DNA of 64,000 nucleotides from Xenorhabdus ishibashii (lineage in GTDB: Bacteria > Pseudomonadota > Gammaproteobacteria > Enterobacterales > Enterobacteriaceae): assembly GCF_002632755.1 (NCBI RefSeq), contig NZ_NJAK01000002.1:403200-467199 (forward strand), written 5' to 3'. Shown here one piece after another: positions 41,009 through 51,269 of the stretch. Numbering within the stretch: the stretch's first letter is position 1; the number at the start of each line of letters is the position of its first letter. The translations under genes were made by a program, and so were the position numbers. The notes beneath the pieces are model-generated. The model was not told the origin of the DNA and did no database searches. It worked only from the letters and a program-made list of their open reading frames with translations.

Positions 41009-41422
41009 CTAAGATAAAATTGCTGTTGTCAGGCGAGATGTGCAACATAATTGTTGCTGATCATTGTAGATATCAATCTGCCAGACCTGATGTGAACGGC
41101 CAAGATGGACAGGTTTACAAACCCCTTTAACCACACCTTCACGAACAGATTTAAGGTGGTTAGCATTAATTTCTACTCCCACCACTTTCTGTTCTCCTTC
41201 CGAACAGAGATAACCTGCAATCGAACCGAGTGTTTCCGCCAGTACTACAGATGCTCCGCCATGCAAGATCCCGAATGGCTGTTTAGTTCGTTGATCAACT
41301 GGCATTATTCCTTCGATAAAATCATCGCCAAGCTGGGTAAATTCGATCCCTACATGTTTTACCATACACTCACCATTAAATTGATTAAGTGTGTTTACAT
41401 CTATATTACGTTTCCAAATCAC
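41009..41422 (-). CDS. menI: 1,4-dihydroxy-2-naphthoyl-CoA thioesterase MenI
   Basis: A 137-residue hot-dog-fold thioesterase of menaquinone synthesis (E. coli YdiI). The catalytic helix region reads FGILHGGASVVLAETLGS, with the usual Glu. It overlaps the end of ydiJ by ATGA. The suf operon that lies upstream of ydiI in E. coli is absent. Confidence 0.95.
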   Translation of the reverse strand: MIWKRNIDVNTLNQFNGECMVKHVGIEFTQLGDDFIEGIMPVDQRTKQPFGILHGGASVVLAETLGSIAGYLCSEGEQKVVGVEINANHLKSVREGVVKGVCKPVHLGRSHQVWQIDIYNDQQQLCCTSRLTTAILS

Positions 41423-44400
41423 GGCATTATCTCCAATAAGGCTTGTAATGGATGTTTAAGTAATTTTCCTTCTATGCGCTTCACCTGGCTGCGACACGAA
41501 TACCCTGTACTCAGGCAATGTTCTAAGGATAGATTTTTCAGTGCCGGAGCCCATGAAAGTTTGTAGATGCCAATGGATCTCTCCAGATTTTTCTTTTCAT
41601 GACCATATGTACCCGCCATACCACAACATCCGACACTGACATGATTCAATTGATGACCAAAATGGCAGAAGATATCAGACCACTCTTTACCGCTATTAGG
41701 CAATGCTGTCACTTCGGTACAGTGTCCGAGCAGATACCAGTTATGTCTGGATATTGAGTTATCGTTTTTCGCTTGTGACATTGTTTCCGGCAGAATACTG
41801 GTTAACCATTCATGTACTAACTGAACCTTAAAATTTCCTCTCCGTTGACCGAGAATAGCGTCATATTCATCTCGGTAACACAGAACTAAAGCAGGATCGA
41901 CACCTACCATAGGAATATTCAGACGCGCAATACGATTAAGGAAGTCAGCCGTTTTTCCCGCGGTTTTGGCAAATCGCTTCAAGAACCCTTTGACATGCTG
42001 TGCTTTTCCATTAGGTGAAAATGGCAATAAGACCGGTTTATACCCCAGCTTTTCTACCAGCAATACAAAATCAGTGACCACTTTCGCATCGTAATAACTT
42101 GTAAAAGGGTCTTGGACAATAAGCACATGTTGGTCACGCTGTAGTGATGATAAGCCTTCCAACTGTTCCAGCGTCGTCCTTGCAGCATAATGACCAGCAA
42201 GTTGCTGCTGTAATGTCGGATAGGAGAGTAACGGCAGATCCGCCATACCAATGGTATGCTGGCTGATTTTTTGTACCCAAGGTTGTTTCAGGAAAAAATT
42301 AAATACTCGCGGTGCCTTTGCCATTAATGGCGTACTGTGTTCAACATTAGCAACAATATGATCACGCAATGGACGCAAATAACGGCTGTGATACAACGCT
42401 AAGAAACGGGAACGAAATGAAGGGACATCTATCTTGATCGGACATTGTGTTGAACAAGCCTTGCAGGCCAAACAACCTGACATCGCCTCTTTAACTTCAT
42501 GTGAGAAATCATATTCACCTCGCCATGCCTGCCAACTATGACGCGTCTTTTCAATCAATCCCCGCAAGCTGGGTCGTGCCTGATCCAACCCTTGCTCCAA
42601 TAATTTGGGTTCAACTCCCTGCTCCGTCAAAAGCCGCAACCACTCTCTCACCAAGGTCGCCCTGCCTTTGGGGGAATGTATGCGATGCTGGCTGATTTTC
42701 ATTGACGGACACATTGGGCTTTTGACGTCGAAATTGAAGCATAACCCATTACCATTACATTCCATTGCTCCACGAAATGCATTCCTGACATTGACCGGAA
42801 TGATACGGTCGTAAGTCCCACGCTTAGCTGCATCAACTTTCATCATTGGGGCATCGACTCCAATGGGTGGGCAGATTTTCCCCGGATTGAGTCGATTAAG
42901 AGGATCAAACGCCGCTTTTATTCGGCGCAGTTCGCTATACAAAACCTCACCAAAAAAGGCAGGGCTATATTCTGCCCGAAAACCCTTTCCATGTTCTCCC
43001 CATAACAAACCGCCATATTTGGCCGTCAAGTGAACAACTTCATCAGAAATCTGTTTCATCAAGATTTCCTGTTGAGGATCACACATATCCAACGCAGGAC
43101 GCACGTGCAAAACACCTGCATCTACATGTCCAAACATACCGTAATTCAGTTTGTGATTATCCAAAAGCTGGCGAAATTCAGCGATATAATCGGCAAGATG
43201 TTGAGGAGGAACACAGGTATCTTCGACAAACGGAATGGGTTTAGCCGGCCCTTTACTGTTACCTAATAACCCGACGGATTTTTTCCGCATGGCATAAATG
43301 CGCTCAATATCCGCTAAATCATGGCACATCTGATAGCCAATAATGCCTGCCTGATTTTTTTCCATCAATTCATCAAGGCGTAAGCAAAGCGCCTGCAACT
43401 GCTGATCAATTTTTTGTTCATCATTACCACTGAATTCGACAATATTCAGGCCTTGCATATCCTTATCAGGCACATCAGTAATCAGTTCTTTCACTGAATG
43501 CCAGATGATATCTTCACGCGCCAGATTGAGTACCTTAGAATCTACCGTCTCAACTGAGAGCGCTTTAGCTTCTACCATAAAGGGAGCATTACGTAAGGCA
43601 GAATCAAAGGAGTTATATTTGACATTTACCAGTCGTCTGACTTTAGGTAACGGCGTGATATCCAGTGTCGCCTCGGTAATGAAGGCCAGAGTACCTTCAG
43701 AACCAGTCAAAATACGGGTGAGATCAAAAGACTGCATATCATCGCTGAATACATGACGTAAATCGTATCCCGTCAGAAATCGGTTGAGTTTAGGGAATTT
43801 CTCAATAATTAATTGCCGTTGTTCACGGCAACGCTCGAGTACCGTTTTATAAACACGACCAACAGTGCTCTCTTCTTGCGCAATCGATTCCGCCAATGCT
43901 ATGTTCATGGGACGGGTATCTAACATTTCCCCTCCCAATAAAACAGCACGTATACCCAGTATATGATCCGAAGTTTTGCCATAAACCAGCGATCCCTGAC
44001 CGGAAGCATCTGTATTAATCATACCGCCCAACGTAGCACGATTACTGGTTGAAAGTTCTGGGGAGAAAAAATAACCGAAAGGTTTTAGATATTGATTAAG
44101 TTGATCTTTGATAACACCGGCTTCGACTCTTACCCACCCTTGCTCTGGGTTGATTTCCAGAATGCGGTTCATATAACGGGACATGTCCACCACAATACCA
44201 TCGTTAAGTGATTGCCCATTTGTGCCCGTTCCCCCGCCGCGTGGGGTAAATGTCAAAGCCTTAAAACGTTTCTCTTCTGCTATTCTTGTCAGTAATACAA
44301 CATCAGCACTGGAACGAGGAAATACAACAGCTTGTGGCAACAATTGATAAATACTGTTATCTGTCGCCATGGTCAGCCTATCGGCATAGCTACTGGTGGT

Positions 44401-44490
44401 ATCTCCGGTAAAGCCCGCTTCTTTCAGTGCAGTCAAATAGTTCTGTGTCAGTTCACTGACACAGGGGGCTTGTGATATACGTGGGATCAT
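41419..44490 (-). CDS. ydiJ: YdiJ FAD-linked 2-hydroxyacid dehydrogenase with iron-sulfur domain
   Basis: A 1023-residue fusion: an N-terminal FAD-binding oxidase domain (PRGGGTGTNGQSLNDG, ATLGGMINTDASGQGS), the FAD-oxidase C-terminal domain (MFGHVDAGVLHVRP), then a cysteine-rich iron-sulfur module (CLACKACSTQCP) and a glycolate-oxidase-like tail with CCG-type cysteines (VGCCGMAGTYGHEKKN). E. coli YdiJ is reported to oxidise D-2-hydroxyglutarate-type substrates; substrate here is inferred. Similar length to E. coli. Confidence 0.94.
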   Translation of the reverse strand: MIPRISQAPCVSELTQNYLTALKEAGFTGDTTSSYADRLTMATDNSIYQLLPQAVVFPRSSADVVLLTRIAEEKRFKALTFTPRGGGTGTNGQSLNDGIVVDMSRYMNRILEINPEQGWVRVEAGVIKDQLNQYLKPFGYFFSPELSTSNRATLGGMINTDASGQGSLVYGKTSDHILGIRAVLLGGEMLDTRPMNIALAESIAQEESTVGRVYKTVLERCREQRQLIIEKFPKLNRFLTGYDLRHVFSDDMQSFDLTRILTGSEGTLAFITEATLDITPLPKVRRLVNVKYNSFDSALRNAPFMVEAKALSVETVDSKVLNLAREDIIWHSVKELITDVPDKDMQGLNIVEFSGNDEQKIDQQLQALCLRLDELMEKNQAGIIGYQMCHDLADIERIYAMRKKSVGLLGNSKGPAKPIPFVEDTCVPPQHLADYIAEFRQLLDNHKLNYGMFGHVDAGVLHVRPALDMCDPQQEILMKQISDEVVHLTAKYGGLLWGEHGKGFRAEYSPAFFGEVLYSELRRIKAAFDPLNRLNPGKICPPIGVDAPMMKVDAAKRGTYDRIIPVNVRNAFRGAMECNGNGLCFNFDVKSPMCPSMKISQHRIHSPKGRATLVREWLRLLTEQGVEPKLLEQGLDQARPSLRGLIEKTRHSWQAWRGEYDFSHEVKEAMSGCLACKACSTQCPIKIDVPSFRSRFLALYHSRYLRPLRDHIVANVEHSTPLMAKAPRVFNFFLKQPWVQKISQHTIGMADLPLLSYPTLQQQLAGHYAARTTLEQLEGLSSLQRDQHVLIVQDPFTSYYDAKVVTDFVLLVEKLGYKPVLLPFSPNGKAQHVKGFLKRFAKTAGKTADFLNRIARLNIPMVGVDPALVLCYRDEYDAILGQRRGNFKVQLVHEWLTSILPETMSQAKNDNSISRHNWYLLGHCTEVTALPNSGKEWSDIFCHFGHQLNHVSVGCCGMAGTYGHEKKNLERSIGIYKLSWAPALKNLSLEHCLSTGYSCRSQVKRIEGKLLKHPLQALLEIMP

Positions 44491-44652
44491 TGGCTAATTG
44501 CCCCTTATTCTAATAAATATCCACATTGCTTTATCTGTATACTATCTTGGATAACGTAACTCAGACCATTTTTGGTTTCTGAGCAGGCAGGCTTTCAACC
44601 ATATCACAATATTTCTCGATTTTGAGCAACTAGTGAAATAACGTTATATTTA

Positions 44653-45813
44653 ATGACCATTGTTACTGCCAACAATCTTTTTAATTACCTGAGAAATGAT
44701 TTCATGGAAAAATCACAATCACACCCAGATCTACCTAAACTATTATTTGCTCTATTCTTCATTTTATTACTCATTACCACCAGCTTTTGGGTCTTAAGTC
44801 CCTTTATTTTAGGATTTATTTGGTCAGGAATGGTGGTTATCGCAACCTGGCCATTATTGGAGAAATTACAACAACGATTATGGGGAAAACGCTGGATTGC
44901 GGTTTCTATCATGACGTTACTATTAGTTTTATTATTTGTTATCCCTATTGCATTACTTGTCAACAGCTTAGTAGAAAATAGCGCACCATTGATTGAATGG
45001 GCAAAATCGCCTTCTTCTTTCCAACTGCCACAGTTAGAGTGGCTCAATCGGATACCTGTCATTGGTGAGGATTTATATTTTAAATGGCAGGATTTGATTG
45101 CTGATGGCAGTAACATGCTTCTCAACAAAATTCCCCCTTACATCGGTAAAGCCGCAACCTGGTTTTTTACCCAAGCCGCTAATGCAGGACGTTTTCTTTT
45201 CCATCTGGTGCTAATGGTAATGTTCAGTGTATTACTTTATTGGAAAGGTGATCAGGTGATGCTGAGTATCCGCCATTTTGCTATCCGGCTGGCAGATAAA
45301 CGAGGTGATGCCGTAGTGTTACTGGCTGCCCAATCCATTCGGGCTGTCGCTCTTGGCGTGGTTGTAACGGCGTTGGTTCAAGCCATTGCAGGCGGAATCG
45401 GACTGGCAATTGCCGGCATTCCGTATCCAATGATATTGACAGTACTGATGTTTGTATGCTGTGTTGCCCAGCTTGGGCCTCTGCTTGTTCTCGTTCCATC
45501 TATCGCATGGCTTTATTGGACGGGAGAAACAACCTGGGGAACCATTTTAATTATCTGGAGTCTGGTATTAACTACAATGGATGGCGTCCTGCGCCCTTTC
45601 CTGATCCGTCTTGGTGCCGATTTGCCTATGATATTAATTCTTACTGGTGTCATAGGTGGGATACTTTCATTGGGTGTCATTGGACTATTTATTGGGCCGG
45701 TTGTACTGGCTGTTTCTTACAGCTTACTATTGGCATGGATGAATGAAGTTCCTAAACCCGAAGAAAAATTGACAGATATGAAAAAACACGTCGAGAAAAA
45801 GCACATTAAATAA
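44653..45813 (+). CDS. ydiK: AI-2E family transporter YdiK
   Basis: A 386-residue inner-membrane protein of the PerM/AI-2E exporter family with about eight helices, e.g. PFILGFIWSGMVVIATWPLL and the C-terminal GVIGLFIGPVVLAVSYSLL. Substrate unknown. The start is uncertain: ATG 44653 has no visible ribosome site, and ATG 44704 (17 codons later) is an alternative closer to the E. coli N terminus. Confidence 0.88.
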   Translation: MTIVTANNLFNYLRNDFMEKSQSHPDLPKLLFALFFILLLITTSFWVLSPFILGFIWSGMVVIATWPLLEKLQQRLWGKRWIAVSIMTLLLVLLFVIPIALLVNSLVENSAPLIEWAKSPSSFQLPQLEWLNRIPVIGEDLYFKWQDLIADGSNMLLNKIPPYIGKAATWFFTQAANAGRFLFHLVLMVMFSVLLYWKGDQVMLSIRHFAIRLADKRGDAVVLLAAQSIRAVALGVVVTALVQAIAGGIGLAIAGIPYPMILTVLMFVCCVAQLGPLLVLVPSIAWLYWTGETTWGTILIIWSLVLTTMDGVLRPFLIRLGADLPMILILTGVIGGILSLGVIGLFIGPVVLAVSYSLLLAWMNEVPKPEEKLTDMKKHVEKKHIK

Positions 45814-45819
45814 GCAAAT

Positions 45820-45853
45820 AATTGCGCGAAAAAAATAATATTTTCGCGCAATT
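45820..45853 (+). terminator. terminator after ydiK
   Basis: AATTGCGCGAAAA / TTTTCGCGCAATT, a perfect 13-bp palindrome with a short AT loop, six bases after the ydiK stop. Confidence 0.85.
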
Positions 45854-46054
45854 ATAAAACTGATGAATGTATCACCCAAGTTCTACTCAAAATACAAAAC
45901 TATTTTTCGAAAAAAATAAGATCTACTAAGAAAGTTGTTGCAAAAAAGTTATTTTTACAAAGTTTCTTTTCTAATCTCTATTTATTAAGAGGATTCTTAA
46001 TGAATAAACCCACCTATTAAATTAGTATTCACTTCATCGAAACAAATGTTTTCC

Positions 46055-46159
46055 AGAGTATTGCTACCTCAGCCTATAACGCCATAGGCTGGGTTCAACG
46101 AAGTATATATATTGCTGTGTGTAGTCTTTGCCTGTCAGCCCATGATAGGCTTTTTTTTT
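46055..46159 (+). ncRNA. rprA: small regulatory RNA RprA
   Basis: The block ATTGCTGTGTGTAGTCTTTG (46111-46130) is unchanged from the 3' part of E. coli RprA. It is followed by the terminator stem GCCTGTC / GATAGGC and a T9 tract ending at 46159. CAACGAA, also in E. coli RprA, occurs upstream. The location after ydiK is the same as in E. coli. Upstream is a hairpin CAGCCTAT / ATAGGCTG. The 5' end is assumed from the ~105-nt length in E. coli, since I see no clear promoter. Family role: Hfq-dependent activation of rpoS translation, under Rcs control. The 5' rpoS-pairing half is not recognisably conserved. Confidence 0.85.
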
Positions 46160-46185
46160 GTATTTCAAAAATCATGTGATATAGA

Positions 46186-46223
46186 ATATAAAAGCCTGAA
46201 AGTATCTTAACAGGCTTTTATAT
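46186..46223. terminator. terminator of ppsA
   Basis: ATATAAAAGCCTG / CAGGCTTTTATAT, a perfect 13-bp stem with a 12-base loop, 30 bases beyond the ppsA stop. It works in either direction and backs up the RprA terminator. Confidence 0.88.
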
Positions 46224-46252
46224 TTGAATTAAATTATATCAGTTATTTTCAG

Positions 46253-48631
46253 TTAATTATTTTCAGCCAAAGCAATCCACGTTTTCACGACTGTATCAGG
46301 ATTCAACGATAAACTGTCAATTCCTTCCTTCATTAGCCACTGAGCAAAATCTTCATGATCCGAAGGTCCTTGCCCACAGATACCAACATATTTCCCCTGC
46401 CGTTTAGCTGCTTGAATGGCCATGGAAAGCAATTGTTTCACCGCGTCATTACGTTCATCAAATAATTCGGATACGACACCAGAATCGCGATCTAATCCCA
46501 AAGCTAATTGCGTCATATCATTTGAACCAATTGAGAAGCCATCAAAATATTCAAGGAATTGATCTGCTAACAACGCATTCGATGGAATTTCACACATCAT
46601 GATAACTTTCAAGCCATTCTCACCGCGCTTCAAACCTTGAGATGCCAATTCCGCCACCACCGCTTCCGCCTGAGCAACGGTACGAACAAACGGGATCATC
46701 ACTTCAACATTAGTTAATCCCATCACATTGCGTACCCGTTTGATCGCCTCACATTCCAAAGCAAAACATTGACGGAAGCTATCAGAAACGTAACGCCCTG
46801 CCCCACGGAAACCCAGCATTGGGTTTTCTTCATGTGGCTCATACCTGTCTCCACCCACTAAGTTCGCATATTCATTGGATTTGAAATCTGATAAGCGAAC
46901 AATCACACGCTTAGGCCAAAATGCTGCCGCGAGCGTTGCAATCCCTTCTGTCAATTTCCCTACATAAAATTCAATTGGATCATCATAGCCAACCATCAAC
47001 GATTTAATTTGCTCTCGCAACTCAAAAGATTGTTTGGAGTATTCAAGCAAAGCACGAGGATGTACACCAATCATTCGGTTAATAATGAACTCCAGTCGAG
47101 CCAGGCCAACTCCTTCATTTGGTAAACAGGCAAAATCAAATGCGCGATCAGGATTGCCCACATTCATCATGATCTTCACATCCAATTCCGGCAGTTTATC
47201 AATTTGGGAACTCTGAATACTGAAGTCTAATTTATTCTGATAAACGTACCCCGTATCACCTTCTGAACAAGAAACCGTTACCTGTTGGCCTTCTTGCAAA
47301 CGTTCAGTTGCATCACCACAACCAACAACGGCAGGAATACCCAGTTCACGAGCAATAATGGCAGCATGGCAGGTACGCCCACCACGATTAGTGACAATAG
47401 CGGCTGCCCTTTTCATGATCGGTTCCCAATCCGGATCAGTCATATCAGTGACCAGCACATCCCCCACTTGAATGCGATCCATCTCACTAAGATTGTGGAT
47501 AACCTTGACAGTCCCAACACCAATACGATGCCCAATTGCTCGACCTTCTATCAATACATCGCCTTGCTCATTGAGTTGGTAACGCTCCATTACTTGCTGA
47601 TTTGATCGGACAGTTTCAGGGCGAGCCTGAACAATATATAACTTGCCATTGTGCCCATCTTTCGCCCACTCGATATCCATCGGACGACCATAATGTTTCT
47701 CAATCAGCAAAGCCTGTCTGGCCAACTCCTCCACTTCACTGTCAACCAAAGAGAAACGATTGCGCAATTCCTCTGATACTGCTTCTGTACGCACTTGCTC
47801 CCCATGCTCTTTGCTATCTGCATAAACCATGCGGATTTTTTTAGAACCAAGATTACGGCGCACTATTGCAGGGCGATTGTTTTTCAATGTCGGTTTATGG
47901 ACATAAAATTCATCAGGGTTTACCGCCCCCTGCACAACCATTTCCCCTAAACCATAAGCTGATGTAATGAACACAACCTGATCAAAACCTGATTCAGTGT
48001 CAATCGTAAACATCACCCCAGACGAAGCCAAATCAGAACGTACCATGCGCTGTATACCGGCAGAAAGTGCAACACCGCGGTGGTCATAACCCTGATGGAC
48101 ACGGTAGGAAATAGCACGGTCATTAAAAAGTGATGCAAAAACATGTTTGATAGCCACCATAACTGCATCAATGCCTTGCACATTCAAGAAAGTTTCTTGC
48201 TGTCCAGCAAAAGAAGCATCTGGCATATCTTCTGCTGTGGCGGAAGAGCGCACAGCGAAAGAGGTATCAGGCTCGCCTTCAGACAATTGCAAGTAGGCAT
48301 CACGAATATCTTTTTCAAGCTGAGCTGTAAATGGCGTATCAATCACCCACTGACGGATCTGCGCACCAGCTTTAGCCAATTGATTGACATCATCAACATT
48401 GGTTTCATCCAGCAATTGATAAATACGCTGGTTCACACCACTTTGTTCCAGAAAATCATTAAATGCCTGTGCAGTTGTAGCAAAACCATTAGGAACAGAC
48501 ACGCCAAGTTCAGCCAGATTGGTAATCATCTCGCCAAGTGAGGCGTTCTTACCGCCAACCCGATTAACATCATTCATGCCTAATTGGTTATACCAGAGCA
48601 CATTGCTTGAGGTGAGGCCACTATTGGACAT
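46253..48631 (-). CDS. ppsA: phosphoenolpyruvate synthase
   Basis: A 792-residue enzyme converting pyruvate and ATP to phosphoenolpyruvate, AMP and phosphate for gluconeogenesis. It contains the N-terminal PEP/pyruvate-binding domain ([10 protein letters not shown]), the mobile phosphohistidine domain with catalytic H422 ([17 protein letters not shown]), and the C-terminal PEP-utilising barrel (ending [17 protein letters not shown]). It is divergent from its regulator ppsR. Confidence 0.97.
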   Translation of the reverse strand: MSNSGLTSSNVLWYNQLGMNDVNRVGGKNASLGEMITNLAELGVSVPNGFATTAQAFNDFLEQSGVNQRIYQLLDETNVDDVNQLAKAGAQIRQWVIDTPFTAQLEKDIRDAYLQLSEGEPDTSFAVRSSATAEDMPDASFAGQQETFLNVQGIDAVMVAIKHVFASLFNDRAISYRVHQGYDHRGVALSAGIQRMVRSDLASSGVMFTIDTESGFDQVVFITSAYGLGEMVVQGAVNPDEFYVHKPTLKNNRPAIVRRNLGSKKIRMVYADSKEHGEQVRTEAVSEELRNRFSLVDSEVEELARQALLIEKHYGRPMDIEWAKDGHNGKLYIVQARPETVRSNQQVMERYQLNEQGDVLIEGRAIGHRIGVGTVKVIHNLSEMDRIQVGDVLVTDMTDPDWEPIMKRAAAIVTNRGGRTCHAAIIARELGIPAVVGCGDATERLQEGQQVTVSCSEGDTGYVYQNKLDFSIQSSQIDKLPELDVKIMMNVGNPDRAFDFACLPNEGVGLARLEFIINRMIGVHPRALLEYSKQSFELREQIKSLMVGYDDPIEFYVGKLTEGIATLAAAFWPKRVIVRLSDFKSNEYANLVGGDRYEPHEENPMLGFRGAGRYVSDSFRQCFALECEAIKRVRNVMGLTNVEVMIPFVRTVAQAEAVVAELASQGLKRGENGLKVIMMCEIPSNALLADQFLEYFDGFSIGSNDMTQLALGLDRDSGVVSELFDERNDAVKQLLSMAIQAAKRQGKYVGICGQGPSDHEDFAQWLMKEGIDSLSLNPDTVVKTWIALAENN

Positions 48632-48820
48632 TAGAAACTATCCTTTTTACATTCGGAGGTACAAATCGGAAAATTAAAGCTGCACTTCGCAGCGGGAAAT
48701 AGCCTAGCACATTGTCTTGCCAGATATAGAAAGGTGAATCGATCCACCCAACAACATTATTTTTTTACGGGTATAATCTGGAAGAAATCCTAAGGGCATA
48801 ACGATAAAAGAAGAGAGACA

Positions 48821-49684
48821 ATGATAGAAATCCATTCCCCTCAAACAATAGAAAATGAAATACTGGAACGCAGCGTATTTTTTATTTCCGATGGAACAGC
48901 AATCACGGCTGAGGTATTAGGCCATGCCGTGTTATCCCAATTTCCAATTGCTATTACTTCCTATACCTTACCTTTCGTGACAAGCAAAACCAGAGCAGAG
49001 GAAGTCAGAGAACAAATAAATGCGATATATCAGCAAACTCAAATCAAGCCATTAGTTTTTTATTCCATCATTTCGGATGAAATTAAAAGCATTATTACCC
49101 GCAGCAACGGATTTTGTCAGGATATTGTGCAAACACTCGTTGCACCATTACAGCAAGAAATTGGCCTCGAACCAAAACCAGAATTACACCGAACTCACGG
49201 TTTATCTAAAAAAAATTCGGGGCAATATGATGCACGCATTGCTGCCCTTGATTACACTCTCGCCCATGATGATGGTATTTCATTACGTAACCTTGATCAG
49301 GCTCAAGTTATTATTCTTGGCGTATCTCGGTGTGGAAAAACACCAACCAGCCTCTATCTTGCCATGCAATTTGGTATTCAGGCTGCAAACTATCCTTTTA
49401 CCGCAGATGATATGGATAATTTGCAGTTACCTGCCGCTTTAAAGTCCTTTCAACATAAATTGTTTGGCCTGACTATCAGCCCTGAAAGGCTTGCTGCTAT
49501 TCGTGAAGAGCGGCGTGAAAATAGTCGTTATGCTTCATTACGACAATGTCGGGTCGAAATCACTGAAGTTGAGGCTTTATTCCGAAAAAATAAGATCAAT
49601 TACCTGAATACCACTAATTATTCTGTCGAGGAAATTTCGACAAAAATTATTGATAGCATGGGATTAAAACGCCGTATGTTCTAA
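48821..49684 (+). CDS. ppsR: PEP synthetase regulatory protein PpsR (YdiA)
   Basis: A 287-residue bifunctional DUF299 kinase/pyrophosphorylase that inactivates PpsA with ADP and reactivates it with phosphate. It has the P-loop [11 protein letters not shown]. Divergent from ppsA, the conserved arrangement. About 12 residues longer at the N terminus than the shortest possible family start. Confidence 0.95.
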   Translation: MIEIHSPQTIENEILERSVFFISDGTAITAEVLGHAVLSQFPIAITSYTLPFVTSKTRAEEVREQINAIYQQTQIKPLVFYSIISDEIKSIITRSNGFCQDIVQTLVAPLQQEIGLEPKPELHRTHGLSKKNSGQYDARIAALDYTLAHDDGISLRNLDQAQVIILGVSRCGKTPTSLYLAMQFGIQAANYPFTADDMDNLQLPAALKSFQHKLFGLTISPERLAAIREERRENSRYASLRQCRVEITEVEALFRKNKINYLNTTNYSVEEISTKIIDSMGLKRRMF

Positions 49685-49835
49685 TTTTAAAACATGCTTA
49701 ACAATATTTATTCATGACACTTTCTCGCGCAAATATCATGATTGTCTGTTGAATTTACTGGGGGTTGAGTTATTGTAATTCCCAGTCATTCCAGACCTTA
49801 TCTCAATAAGAAGTAGAATCCGAGAAAGAAAGTAT

Positions 49836-50882
49836 ATGTACAAAACAGATGAGTTAAGAACCCACCGCATTGATAGCCTGATCACACCTAAAACGCTTAC
49901 AGAACAATATCCTATATCAGACAAGATCTTACAAAGCGTGACATTGTCACGAAAACGTATTGAATCCATCCTAACCGGCGAGGATCAACGTCTATTGGTT
50001 ATTATTGGTCCCTGCTCCATTCATGATGTTGATGCAGCCCTTGATTATGCCTCTCGCTTACGCACCCTACGCAAAAAATACCAGCAAAACCTAGAAATCG
50101 TGATGCGAACCTATTTCGAGAAACCGAGAACCGTTGTTGGCTGGAAAGGCTTAATTTCAGACCCCATGTTAGACGGTTCTTGTCAGGTTAATAAAGGGAT
50201 CTCCCTTGCCCGTAAGCTCTTAATTGACATCAATGAATTAGGCATCCCGACTGCCACAGAATTTTTGGATATGGTCACTGGTCAATATATTGCTGATTTA
50301 ATTAGTTGGGGAGCGATTGGCGCCAGAACAACAGAGAGTCAGATTCACCGAGAAATGGCTTCTGCCTTGTCATGTCCAGTGGGGTTTAAAAACGGGACGG
50401 ATGGCAATACACTTATCGCTATTGATGCAATACGTGCGACACGAGCCAAACATATGTTTTTGTCCCCAGATAAAAATGGACAGATGACTATTTATCAAAC
50501 CAGTGGGAATCCCTATGGACATATTATTATGCGTGGTGGGAAAAAACCGAATTACAGTGCTGAAGATATTGCAGCAACCTGCCACAAATTACGTGAATTT
50601 CACTTACCTGAACGTTTGATTGTGGATTGCAGCCACGCTAATTGCCAGAAAATTCATCATCGGCAATTGGATATAGCAAGAAATATTGGTGAACAGATCC
50701 GATCTGGCTCAACAGCTATTGCGGGGGTTATGGCTGAAAGCTTTTTAGTCGAAGGAACTCAAAAAGTTATCAAGGGAGAAGCGTTGACATATGGCCAATC
50801 TATTACCGATCCGTGCCTTAGCTGGCAGGATACGGAAGAATTTATCAATATTCTTGACCAAGCCATGAGAAATCGTTCCTGA
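49836..50882 (+). CDS. aroH: phospho-2-dehydro-3-deoxyheptonate aldolase, Trp-sensitive type (AroH)
   Basis: A 348-residue DAHP synthase that condenses phosphoenolpyruvate and erythrose 4-phosphate, the first step of aromatic synthesis; identical in length to E. coli AroH. It has LLVIIGPCSIHD, TYFEKPRTVVGWKGL, GARTTESQIHREMASALSCPVGFKNGTDG. Its neighbour ppsR and the MVTGQYIADLISW region support AroH over AroF/AroG. I found no convincing TrpR operator upstream. Confidence 0.93.
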   Translation: MYKTDELRTHRIDSLITPKTLTEQYPISDKILQSVTLSRKRIESILTGEDQRLLVIIGPCSIHDVDAALDYASRLRTLRKKYQQNLEIVMRTYFEKPRTVVGWKGLISDPMLDGSCQVNKGISLARKLLIDINELGIPTATEFLDMVTGQYIADLISWGAIGARTTESQIHREMASALSCPVGFKNGTDGNTLIAIDAIRATRAKHMFLSPDKNGQMTIYQTSGNPYGHIIMRGGKKPNYSAEDIAATCHKLREFHLPERLIVDCSHANCQKIHHRQLDIARNIGEQIRSGSTAIAGVMAESFLVEGTQKVIKGEALTYGQSITDPCLSWQDTEEFINILDQAMRNRS

Positions 50883-50896
50883 ATCCTTTCCTTATT

Positions 50897-50923
50897 TTGG
50901 CTCCCACAGACCGTCGGAGCCAA
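50897..50923 (+). terminator. terminator after aroH
   Basis: Perfect 8-bp stem TTGGCTCC / GGAGCCAA with an 11-base loop, 15 bases after the aroH stop; no T run. Confidence 0.6.
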
Positions 50924-51010
50924 TTATCTAAAAAATAATTATTTAAAATCAAAATATTACAACACCATTTTAGGCAAAAAAAAAGAGCTTGAAGTCAACC
51001 CCAATTGAAA

Positions 51011-51040
51011 CGATAATTATTCTCAATATAAGAATAATTA
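51011..51040. promoter_or_regulatory. Fur box upstream of the hemin uptake locus
   Basis: CGATAATTATTCTCA (51011-51025) matches the 7-1-7 Fur consensus at 12 of 14 positions. It overlaps a perfect 10-bp inverted repeat TAATTATTCT / AGAATAATTA (51014-51040), suggesting two overlapping Fur dimers. It is placed to repress the HemP-like frame and hmuRSTUV when iron is plentiful. Confidence 0.8.
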
Positions 51041-51056
51041 CTGTTCAATATTAGTT

Positions 51057-51206
51057 ATGGAAAAATTAGCACATCGCCAACGTTGCTACATAAGTCGCCT
51101 GCAACAGCAGATTCTCCCTGATCCACCCAACGATCCTATAAAGATCAATTGCATTGATGGTCAGCTCTGACGCTATAAAAGATCTAACAAAATCATTGTC
51201 GAATAA
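51057..51206 (+). pseudogene. HemP-like reading frame interrupted by an in-frame TGA
   Basis: ATG at 51057 opens a 37-codon frame ending ..IKINCIDGQL, then TGA (51168-51170), then eleven further codons in the same frame RYKRSNKIIVE and a TAA. Across the TGA the pattern DGQL-stop-RYKRSNKIIV resembles the C-terminal HemP motif (G-x-x-Y-x-L-R-x-T-x-x-K-L-I-L), with the stop where the Tyr is expected. HemP/YdiE is next to aroH in E. coli and starts hemin operons in many genera, so position fits. It could be a decayed hemP, a sequencing error, or a coincidence. Confidence 0.4.
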
Positions 51207-51269
51207 CAGTGATATATCGGTTGATTGTGTTCATAGGAACACGCTATTTCACTATGGAAATTGACTTGC

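Noticed and set aside
45995..46020. Six-codon frame MNKPTY with a good ribosome site (AGAGGA) just before RprA
   Set aside because: Very short, no regulatory architecture such as repeated codons or attenuator stem, and followed by a non-coding RNA rather than a gene it could lead.
49685..49835. TrpR or TyrR operator upstream of aroH
   Set aside because: Looked for GTACTAGTT-type and TGTAAA-N6-TTTACA palindromes; none was convincing, only an ACTGGG/CCCAGT stem.
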